Source: Saprospiraceae bacterium
GTDB lineage: Bacteria; Bacteroidota; Bacteroidia; Chitinophagales; Saprospiraceae
Assembly (NCBI GenBank): GCA_027488935.1
Contig: JAIYAP010000087.1
Span: 1 to 53,340, forward strand
Direction of reading: 5' to 3'
DNA length: 53,340 bases
The notes beneath the pieces are model-generated. The model did no database searches, was not told where the DNA came from, and saw only the letters and a list, made by a program, of their open reading frames with translations. The translations under genes and the position numbers were made by a program. Position 1 is the first letter of the stretch, and each line of letters begins with the position of its first letter. Shown in pieces: positions 9,601 to 15,497 of this stretch.

Positions 9601-10772
9601 CCAATACCAGGGCGTTCAAATTGGCCTGTTATGATTATCCTGTACCCGGTGCGCAAGATTACATTTACTTGATTCCGCTCGATTTGAGCAATATTGCCAA
9701 CCCAACCTTGTTTTTTGACCTTGCTTATGCCCAGTATGATGAACTTTCGAGCGAATCATTGCGGGTTGAAATTTTTGAAAACTGCGATTTGGGTGCCCCA
9801 CCGGTTGTTTTATGGGAAAAATCGGGCGCTGAATTAGCGACCAGATCAAGCACTACAAACAGTTTTACGCCTACCATTGCATCGGAATGGCGCCCTGAAG
9901 CAGTCGATTTGAATGCCTATACCGGTAAAAGCTTGTTGTTGCGCTTTAGTGCTTTAAATAACTTTGGCAATAACATGTACCTTGATAATGTTCGGTTGTT
10001 GAATTTTATTGCAACAACGCCCGTCGCCGAATTCCAGGCAAGCAAGGATACCATTTGTCGGCTGGATACCCTGATTTATCAAGCGGTAAACCAGGATTTA
10101 GCCACCACCAACTTGAGCTGGAGTTTTGGCGCACAAGCACAACCAGGCACCGCAACCGGCCCTGGCCCACATTCGGTTTGGTATGTAACGCCGGGCACCA
10201 AAACGGTGCGCATGATAGCAGCCAACCCATTTGGAAGTGATACCGTAACACAAGCGATTCAGGTGCGCAATTTCCCGACGGCCAATTTTACAACCCAGGT
10301 GGCTGATTTAACCGTAACTTTTAACAATACCAGTCAAAATGCAACCACTTATACATGGGATTTTGGCGATGGAACAACCAGTACCCTGGCTAATCCCCTG
10401 CACACATATACAGAGCCGGGTAGTTACCAGGTAAAATTGACCTCCACCAATGCTTGTAAGTCAGTTGAAAAAATAACGAATGTACTGACGGTTCTATCAT
10501 CCACCGATTTGTCGAATGTATTGAACGTAAACATTTTACCCAATCCAACTTCTGGCGACTTTAAAGTACAGTTGCAACTGAACCGGACCTTGGGTGATGC
10601 CCAATTGCGTCTGCTGGATGCCCAGGGACGCTTGGTAAAAGTGCATAAAACGACCTTAAAACAAGGAGAAAACACGGTTTCTTTTGAAGGTTTGCAGTTG
10701 CCCACAGGATTCTATCAATTGATGGTAGAAACGGAAGTTGGGGTTATGGCTCTGAAAGTGGTGGTGCAGTAG
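6696..10772 (+). CDS. Secreted subtilisin-like serine protease (S8) with T9SS sorting domain
   Basis: A 1358-residue exoenzyme. A signal peptide (MKQIYFLLCFIGLSAFGFAQ) and a ~200-residue prodomain precede the S8 catalytic domain. The triad is readable: D242 in LVRDDG, H267 in THGDWVSG, S436 in GTSFSAP, with oxyanion N356 in SAGNNG. A C-terminal beta domain with PPC-like strands (NYTVQVQGNG) follows, then an Ig-like segment (ITYPNGGEGF), CARDB-like and MAM/jelly-roll-like parts, a PKD domain (TYTWDFGDGTTSTLANPLHTY) and a type A T9SS tail (NILPNPTSGDFKV... YQLMVETEVG). It should be exported by Sec, then by T9SS, and either anchored to the surface or released. It is flanked on its right by a duplicated palindromic repeat. 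Confidence 0.93.
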   Translation: MKQIYFLLCFIGLSAFGFAQTSRSVQFASGSAAFPANFSSLLQNPPVIQASELFAGRFVRYIQFDRLLSDQERTLAEGQGLQFLAYYPATTYLVSLPEGFDFKQLATLPVWSVMAPVTNWKMAPQLLERPLGAWAVNGDRATLNVQVYPHVGIENGARLCLAAGLNVTAKGVMNGYLEVQAPISDLLSVAALPFIQYLELIPPPSEQEDTRNRALHRSNILDADHASGLHFNGAGVSVLVRDDGKVGPHEDFRGRLTDLSTTNLGTHGDWVSGALGGAGNIDPRSRGMATGSEIFVSEYVSSFQDEKLLQLLDEGVPITNTSYSDGCNIGYTIGSQTVDQQMVNQPKLSHVFSAGNNGTANCNYGAGATWGNITGGHKMAKNAFAVANLLADGSLNSSSSRGPAYDGRIKPDISAHGTDVFMTQPFQTYSNATGTSFSAPAVAGGLAQLTQAFKSLNNGQEPASALLKAAVLNTANDIGNVGPDFRTGWGQINVGAAYRLLEQKNYLNASISLGATNNQTLSLPEQVRQARIMLVWTDPAAAPNAAKALVNDLDLKVIAPDGTVLLPWRLDPTPNATALNTPATKGIDSLNNVEQVSINLPLAGNYTVQVQGNGVAFGPQDYYLVWTYLKDELKITYPNGGEGFVTSQGETERIHWDALGNDGEFTLQYTLDNGQSWKPMATVSSERRHYDWEIPQNTVSGQVKILILRGNQSDTTDVPCTIAPVPGNIKVEKVCPDSMSVSWNAVDSLEYDVYRLGQRYMEIVGHANSTPFTFPVQNGGTAQWLSIRTADSTGLTGRRARAVRWPGDLKNCPQNNDVALRKLLSPAVDAILQCGGGDLSIAVRIKNEGLSPVLGAIAHYQIGNQPALSQSVPTIPVADSIDFVFATPYYIGFNGRLDMKVWLTYPEDNAHFNDTIQRVLPVVSQAAQAPFGQSFENSPNLPAGWTVVNPDEQIGWQLQRGNIVGTGGTNTRAFKLACYDYPVPGAQDYIYLIPLDLSNIANPTLFFDLAYAQYDELSSESLRVEIFENCDLGAPPVVLWEKSGAELATRSSTTNSFTPTIASEWRPEAVDLNAYTGKSLLLRFSALNNFGNNMYLDNVRLLNFIATTPVAEFQASKDTICRLDTLIYQAVNQDLATTNLSWSFGAQAQPGTATGPGPHSVWYVTPGTKTVRMIAANPFGSDTVTQAIQVRNFPTANFTTQVADLTVTFNNTSQNATTYTWDFGDGTTSTLANPLHTYTEPGSYQVKLTSTNACKSVEKITNVLTVLSSTDLSNVLNVNILPNPTSGDFKVQLQLNRTLGDAQLRLLDAQGRLVKVHKTTLKQGENTVSFEGLQLPTGFYQLMVETEVGVMALKVVVQ

Positions 10773-10780
10773 GGAGATTA

Positions 10781-10910
10781 TATCAAGGATTTGTGGTAGC
10801 GTGTAAATTTTATTGGCGGGGCGACAGAAAAAGCCGCCCCGTCAATAAAATTTACGCATTTACACGGGATTAAAGTAGGCTTTAGGGTTACGCTTGATTT
10901 AGGTAGCCTT
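10781..10910. repeat. Copy A of a ~130-bp intergenic repeat with a long hairpin
   Basis: This stretch is closely similar to 19086-19216. It contains an imperfect ~20-bp stem (10803-10855): GTAAATTTTATTG and CGGGGCG pair with CGCCCCG and CAATAAAATTTAC around AGAAAAA. Both copies lie just past the stop of a large secreted-protein gene on the plus strand and before a minus-strand gene. Confidence 0.85.
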
Positions 10911-10945
10911 GGGATCTTTTCAGATACATGTGGTAATACATAAAA

Positions 10946-10979
10946 ATCCCGAATTTAGATTTTCACCTAAATTCGGGAT
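10946..10979 (-). terminator. Terminator of the Band-7 gene, GNRA hairpin family
   Basis: On the minus strand ATCCCGAATTTAGGT pairs with ATCTAAATTCGGGAT around a GAAA loop, followed by TTTTTA. It begins 18 bp past the Band-7 stop. It belongs to a family of five in this window and differs from the others by a compensatory A-T for T-A exchange in the upper stem. Confidence 0.85.
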
Positions 10980-10996
10980 AATTAATATGTAATAAA

Positions 10997-12088
10997 TTAT
11001 TTTACAAACAATTGCTTCAACTGGTCCACGACCTGGCTGCCGCCGGAAAGGGTGATGGTGTGGATTTTTTCGGCAATTTTTTCCACGTATTCCATCTCTT
11101 TCAGTTTGAACAACATGGCGTTGTCTTCCATGAGTTTGGCCGTATTCAACAAGCTTCGGGTGGACGCGGTTTCTTCTCGACGCATGATCACGTTGGCCTG
11201 GGCGCGTTTTTCGGCGACCAATACCTGGTTCATGATGTCTTTGATATCACCCGGCAGGATGATGTCTTTCATCCCGAGGCTGGTGACCGTAATGCCCAGT
11301 TTTTCGGCACTTTCCACTGCTTTTGCGTGGGCTTCTGCGGCGATGGAATCCTTGTTTTCCATCAATTCATCGAAGGTGCTTTTTCCAACTAATTCGCGGA
11401 GAATCAATTGCATTTGCAAATACAACTGACGTTCGCATTCGTTGTTTTCCAACAAGGCCTTTTGCAAATCCACGATGCGGTATTGCACGGTGAAGTTGAT
11501 ACGCAATTGTGCCTTATCACGGGTAAGTACCTCCTGGCCGTTAATATCAGTACTCAACTGACGGGTATCGGCCTTCATGACCGAAATGACGTCGTTGTTT
11601 TTCCAGAAATAGTGGTTGCCGGCAGAAAGTGGACGAATTACCACGCCGTTTATCAGCAAAAGGCCTTTTTCGAAGGTGCTTAGCGTGTACATGCGCACAA
11701 AAGGGGTCAATACGCCTTTTTCCAGCAAGGCAGGATCAATGTCCACCATTTCGCAGCTGCGCAAATCCGCTTTTACAAAAGTGAACAGGGCGGCGCCTTT
11801 CCAGTACGCATACCGGCCTGGTTTCAGCAATTCGTGGTAGTTGCCATCCTTGTACACGATGCCCAATTCGTGGTCGGCAATATCCACGAAATTCAGTTTA
11901 GCCGCCAATTCTTCATTTTGTTGAAGTACGGTGAGCGGTTCGGATGGTAAAAACTTTTCATCCATGTTGTACAAATGGTAAACTTCCAAAGGCCAAATCC
12001 AGTATTTGCCTGCGGTCATAACCCGACGCACTTGGCCTTCCTGGATCATCAAGCCGACATGGTTGGCTGGAATGTTGATGCGAATCAT
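10997..12088 (-). CDS. Band-7/SPFH (slipin-like) protein without a membrane anchor
   Basis: A 363-residue SPFH-domain protein. The start has no hydrophobic segment (MIRINIPANHVGLMIQEGQV), unlike ordinary slipins and stomatins, so it is probably cytosolic. Residues ~5-120 hold two related beta-rich modules (GKYWIWPL and GRYAYWKG), and ~125-300 match the Band-7 core with QEVLTRDKAQLRINFTVQYRI and the slipin-like LGITVTSLGMKDIILPGDI. A helical tail (ANVIMRREETASTRSLLNTA) should oligomerise. The gene lies 32 bp after the T-run ending a predicted tRNA-like RNA on the same strand, and no TAnnTTTG box is seen in between, so it may depend on read-through. A WYL regulator is divergent. A published survey of RNA-repair systems (Burroughs and Aravind, 2016) describes SPFH/Band-7 proteins with a cognate tRNA-like RNA; this locus fits. 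Function as an RNA-binding scaffold is inference. Confidence 0.88.
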   Translation of the reverse strand: MIRINIPANHVGLMIQEGQVRRVMTAGKYWIWPLEVYHLYNMDEKFLPSEPLTVLQQNEELAAKLNFVDIADHELGIVYKDGNYHELLKPGRYAYWKGAALFTFVKADLRSCEMVDIDPALLEKGVLTPFVRMYTLSTFEKGLLLINGVVIRPLSAGNHYFWKNNDVISVMKADTRQLSTDINGQEVLTRDKAQLRINFTVQYRIVDLQKALLENNECERQLYLQMQLILRELVGKSTFDELMENKDSIAAEAHAKAVESAEKLGITVTSLGMKDIILPGDIKDIMNQVLVAEKRAQANVIMRREETASTRSLLNTAKLMEDNAMLFKLKEMEYVEKIAEKIHTITLSGGSQVVDQLKQLFVK

Positions 12089-12120
12089 TTTGTTATTATT
12101 TATGGTTGGTTTAATTCAGT

Positions 12121-12680
12121 AAAAAAGGCACCGCGGGCCGGCCAATAGCCAGGTAACGGAGTGTTCTCGGGCGGTGTGCAGGACGCCAATCGTATCCGAT
12201 TTGTGCCAGACAATGCTGTGCACGGGTCTTCTTCAATTGGAGTTGTGCAGTGGCGCAATAACACTACTGGTCGCCATAGCCTGTCACAGCCAGCGATGCC
12301 TCGGTGGGGGATTTGCGAAGGACCCTTCTTCGTTCATAAAAAGCTGGGTTAACAGTCCAGTGCAGCGGTTAAGGCTGCGTAGCGAATTGCTCTGCCATTT
12401 GAGCTACTTTCCAGTTTATAGTTGGAAAGACAGGAGTCGAACCTGCAACACATCCGATGGTCAAGGCCTGAATTCCTTCGCCTGGATATTGTTACCAACG
12501 GTGGGACAATACAATGGCGCCATACAGAAACGCACAACAGGGGCAAGCCGGTTTTCATAACCTTGTTCTTTATCAAAAACGGTTTGCCATGGCGCACCGC
12601 CGATATTTGTTTTTTAAAAAAAGTCCGGTTGGGTCATTTACCTGCTCGGATAAGTTGTTTTTCATGTTATTTCCTTTTGA
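12121..12680 (-). ncRNA. Predicted non-coding RNA with a circularly permuted tRNA-like core
   Basis: Read on the minus strand, a T arm (12446-12430: GCAGG, loop TTCGACT, CCTGT) and an acceptor 3' strand CTTTCCA (12429-12423) come first. A 9-nt linker follows, then the matching acceptor 5' strand TGGAAAG (12413-12407), TA, and a D arm (GCTC, loop AAATGGCA, GAGC; 12404-12389). The D loop keeps GG and the T loop the TTCRANY consensus. Then come three 5-bp/7-nt arms: 12378-12362 (loop CTTAACC), 12360-12344 (loop CTGTTAA, an Asn-type GTT anticodon loop, with one A-C mismatch in the stem) and 12332-12316 (loop AAGGGTC). GAATT at 12475-12471 could pair with AATTC at 12388-12384. A GC-rich hairpin (12127-12180) and a T6 run end the unit. 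The 5' end is inferred from a candidate -7 box at 12693-12686. The fold is well supported; exact ends and maturation are not. Confidence 0.72.
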
Positions 12681-12685
12681 TAAAA

Positions 12686-12693
12686 CAAAGGTG
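12686..12693 (-). promoter_or_regulatory. Candidate -7 box for the tRNA-like RNA
   Basis: On the minus strand CACCTTTG matches seven of eight positions of TAnnTTTG. It lies between the RNA and the WYL gene's control region. No clear -33 element is visible, so the RNA may need an activator. Confidence 0.35.
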
Positions 12694-12703
12694 CATACCC
12701 ATG

Positions 12704-12725
12704 TGCGCAGTACATTTGCGCAGTA
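12704..12725 (+). promoter_or_regulatory. Direct repeats overlapping the WYL-gene promoter box
   Basis: TGCGCAGTA occurs twice, at 12704-12712 and 12717-12725, 13 bp apart, and each contains the palindrome TGCGCA. An exact TACATTTG -7 box (12711-12718) for the plus-strand WYL gene lies across them. They also sit just upstream of the candidate minus-strand box for the tRNA-like RNA. A protein bound here could control both directions; the WYL protein is the obvious candidate. Confidence 0.5.
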
Positions 12726-12813
12726 AAAGTTTTTTTTAAATTTTTCTTTCAACGTCCCTCCGCAATAAGTCTATTAACTGGCTTTGGGCGGCATAAGTTC
12801 CCTTCATTTAAAT

Positions 12814-13824
12814 ATGGCACTCAACAAACTTGCCCTCATCCGCTACAAAACCATTGATGCCTGCCTGAGCAACCGCTTTCGCAAGTGGACCCTGGAGGAT
12901 CTCATCGAAAAAGTATCGGATACTTTATACGAATACGAAGGCATTTCGGAAGGGGTCAGCAAACGCACCATCCAGCTCGACATCCAGACGATGCGCAGCG
13001 AGCGCTTGTACAATGCCCCGATTGTGGTGGTGGATAAAAAGTACTACACGTACGAAGATCCGAAGTTTCGCATCACGGAATCGCCGCTGGGGGCAGCAGA
13101 TTTGGAAAAAATGAACGAGGTGGTGGGTATTTTAAGGCAACTTAGCGGATTTAGCCATTTTGGGGAAATGCGGGAAATCATCGCGCGCCTGGAAAACGAC
13201 CTCAACCGCAACCGCACCGCCGGGCAAAGTGTGGTGCACATGGAAAGCAATCCGATGTTAAAAGGCCTGGAATGGATTGATCCCTTGTTCAAAGCCATTC
13301 TTGCAAAACAGACCTTGCGCATTGATTATCAATCCTTTAAATCGCGTCAAGTCCGGGAAGGCATTTATTATCCTTATTTGCTCAAAGAATACCGGAACCG
13401 CTGGTTTTTGATGTGTAAAGCAAAAGGACATAAAACGCTGCTCAATTTGGCGCTCGATCGTATTCAAGGCTTGGAAACCTTGCGCTTGGAGCCATTTGTG
13501 GAGCATCCCAGTGTGGATTTTGATCACTATTTTGAGGACGTGATCGGCGTAACCAAGTCCGAAAACGCCAAAACAGTACCCGTTTTATTAGAATTTGATG
13601 CCGAAACAGTGCCTTATGTGCTTACCAAACCGTTGCATGCGAGTCAGCAAATTATGCATGCAGAAAATGGAAAAACAATTGTAAAAATAGAGGTGGTCCC
13701 CAATTTTGAGTTGGAGCGCGAAATTTTGGGCTTTGGCGCACACATCAAGGTGCTTGGTCCGCGCTTTTTAAAAAGCCGGATTGCCGATTCAGCGAGGGGC
13801 ATGGTGGAACTATACACCGCCTAG
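12814..13824 (+). CDS. WYL-domain transcriptional regulator
   Basis: A 336-residue protein. The ATG at 12814 is chosen over an upstream TTG because conserved-looking sequence begins MALNKLALIRYKTIDACL. The N-terminal ~90 residues are helical and fit a winged helix (WTLEDLIEKVSDTLYEY, GVSKRTIQLDIQTMRSE). Residues ~165-245 form the WYL domain: LRIDYQSFKS, YYPYLLKEYRNRWFLMCKAKG and the RIQGLE strand. A WCX-like C-terminal region follows (VPVLLEFDAETVPYV ... EREILGFGAHIKVLGP). WYL domains sense ligands, including nucleic-acid species in some systems. It is divergent from the tRNA-like RNA and Band-7 gene, so it probably controls that unit. The stop is one base from the stop of the convergent oxidase gene. 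Confidence 0.9.
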   Translation: MALNKLALIRYKTIDACLSNRFRKWTLEDLIEKVSDTLYEYEGISEGVSKRTIQLDIQTMRSERLYNAPIVVVDKKYYTYEDPKFRITESPLGAADLEKMNEVVGILRQLSGFSHFGEMREIIARLENDLNRNRTAGQSVVHMESNPMLKGLEWIDPLFKAILAKQTLRIDYQSFKSRQVREGIYYPYLLKEYRNRWFLMCKAKGHKTLLNLALDRIQGLETLRLEPFVEHPSVDFDHYFEDVIGVTKSENAKTVPVLLEFDAETVPYVLTKPLHASQQIMHAENGKTIVKIEVVPNFELEREILGFGAHIKVLGPRFLKSRIADSARGMVELYTA

Positions 13825-13825
13825 C

Positions 13826-14434
13826 CTAAATAAAATAATTGATGGCAAAAAACAGCACCAGGTAAATCCATAACCCGTCCAAAAAGTGCCAATACACCGT
13901 GAGTAAGCGCAATTTCAGGCGTTTTTCCGGGTCCGAAAAATACACCAACACGGTGACTGGGTCGACCATGCGTTTTTTAGCAGTATAGTAAAAAAGAAAC
14001 AGATAAGGCAAACCCGCGACCACGTGCAACAGGTGCACAAACGAAATAACATATAAGTAGGCAGCCGTTGTAGAGGTATTGAGCGCAATATTATTTTGAA
14101 ATAACCAAATCCACGCAACGGTCTGCATCAGCATAAACAAGAAAGACAGCCAAATGGTGTATTTTAAATTAACAATATAGCCCTCTGTAAAATCGTACAG
14201 ATAGCATTTCTTGGCGCGCATCATGGTATAACTGCTGCCCAATAAAATCACGGTGTTGACAATAAACAACATCGGAATTTGTACTGGCGGCACGCCCATG
14301 GTTACCCGCGTGTACACGTAGGAAACCGTTAAGGCCAAAAAAAGCACACTCAAACCGAACAAAAGAATGCTCAACATCACATTGCTCGGATGAAAGAGGA
14401 ATTCATCCTGTTGGGGTTCTACCTGTTGTTCCAT
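13826..14434 (-). CDS. Cytochrome c oxidase subunit III family protein
   Basis: A 202-residue membrane protein with five predicted helices. The fingerprints of heme-copper oxidase subunit III are present in FVHLLHVVAGLPYL and YWHFLDGLWIYLVLF, plus an N-terminal LHPSNVMLS-like entry (FHPSNVMLSILLF). It is at the short end of the family, as in bo3/caa3 types. It does not bind the metal centres itself but stabilises subunit I. No subunit I or II is nearby, so its partners are encoded elsewhere. It starts 39 bp after the stop of the EamA transporter on the same strand, so co-transcription is possible. Confidence 0.85.
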   Translation of the reverse strand: MEQQVEPQQDEFLFHPSNVMLSILLFGLSVLFLALTVSYVYTRVTMGVPPVQIPMLFIVNTVILLGSSYTMMRAKKCYLYDFTEGYIVNLKYTIWLSFLFMLMQTVAWIWLFQNNIALNTSTTAAYLYVISFVHLLHVVAGLPYLFLFYYTAKKRMVDPVTVLVYFSDPEKRLKLRLLTVYWHFLDGLWIYLVLFFAINYFI

Positions 14435-14473
14435 ATATTTGCTTTAATGTGTTTTAAATTGACAATGTGTGCT

Positions 14474-15358
14474 TTAAATCGAAATTAAAGCAATTGCCAC
14501 CAGGGCAAAAATGATACCGAGCCAATTCAAACGGCCTAGTTTTTCCTCAAACAACGCAACTGCCCCAATGGTTGTGAGCAAAATGATACTTACGTTCATA
14601 GCAGGAAATACAAAAGAGCCTTCCAGTCCCGAGCCCAGGGCCATGATCATAAACAACATGCTGCCATAATTGGGAATACCGAGGATGATGCCGCCCAGCA
14701 CATTGCGCCATGCAAACTGCATACGTCGGGTGCGCCAACCCACAACTGAAATGCACAGGCCAATCAGCGCAGCCATTCCAAATACGGTGGTGATAAAGGC
14801 CGGACTTTGCGGATCTATCATGCGTTGTTGCTGAACATGCAACAATACCACTTCGATGACACCCGCCAGTAGCCAGGTAATCAAGGGTATCAGGATCAGA
14901 AAGGAACTGCTCCTCGGTGCAACATCTGTTTGTCCGTTTTTAGGCGCGCTGGATGGCCAGTTCACTAAAACAATTGCCACCAAGGCCACCAAAAAACCAA
15001 GTATTTTGCTTGTTCCCGACGATTCGTGGTATACTAAAATGGCAAATGGAACGGTAATCAGGATGGACATTTTTTGCATCACCTGGCTGATCGTAACCCC
15101 AAAATACTGAACCGTAAGCGCAGCGCTGTTGAAACCACCAATGAATATAAAGCCCAAAAGCAAGGCAAACGGGAGCCAAGGGGCCGATAATCCATCTGCG
15201 GCAACAGGAAAACGCCCTAAATGAATCCAACCGCAAACAATACACGTACAATAATTGAAGACAATCGCCTGAAAACGATCAACCCCAAATCGCGGAAATA
15301 ATTTAAATGCAAAACCCAATATAACAGAGCAACACACCGAAAGAACCAAATACAACAT
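14474..15358 (-). CDS. EamA/DMT-superfamily inner-membrane transporter
   Basis: A 294-residue protein of about ten hydrophobic helices arranged as two five-helix halves, the EamA pattern. Typical features are FNSAALTVQYFGVTISQVMQKMSILITVPFAILVYHE in the first half and FVFPAMNVSIILLTTIGAVALFEEKLGRLNWLGIIFALVAIALI in the second; the Glu-Lys (EEK) near the end is common in the family. The substrate cannot be read from sequence; metabolite export is usual. A TATCTTTG box lies 20 bp upstream of the ATG. The oxidase subunit III gene follows. Confidence 0.85.
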   Translation of the reverse strand: MLYLVLSVCCSVILGFAFKLFPRFGVDRFQAIVFNYCTCIVCGWIHLGRFPVAADGLSAPWLPFALLLGFIFIGGFNSAALTVQYFGVTISQVMQKMSILITVPFAILVYHESSGTSKILGFLVALVAIVLVNWPSSAPKNGQTDVAPRSSSFLILIPLITWLLAGVIEVVLLHVQQQRMIDPQSPAFITTVFGMAALIGLCISVVGWRTRRMQFAWRNVLGGIILGIPNYGSMLFMIMALGSGLEGSFVFPAMNVSIILLTTIGAVALFEEKLGRLNWLGIIFALVAIALISI

Positions 15359-15377
15359 ACCAGAAAAAATTGAAGAT

Positions 15378-15385
15378 CAAAGATA
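15378..15385 (-). promoter_or_regulatory. -7 box for the EamA gene
   Basis: The minus strand reads TATCTTTG, an exact TAnnTTTG, 20 bp before the ATG. A near-match for the other direction (TGTATTTG, seven of eight) lies beside it at 15390-15397, so the region may hold divergent promoters. Confidence 0.5.
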
Positions 15386-15497
15386 AGTGCTGTATTTGGT
15401 ACGATTTTTACTTTCCTATTTTAACAGGTTATCTTGCAGCATAAATCCCGCGATTGGACAACCCGTGATTAAACAAATGCTTGATAATCCATTTCTT

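Noticed and set aside
12121-12680. tmRNA, including the two-piece permuted form
   Set aside because: A tmRNA lacks a full D arm; here GCTC/GAGC with a GG-containing loop is present, and no ALAA-type tag frame follows.
12161-12739. Several open frames on both strands between the Band-7 and WYL genes
   Set aside because: They translate tRNA-like stems (for example a frame reading SSSNGRA, often seen when tRNA is translated), have no coherent composition, and cover a region that folds as RNA.
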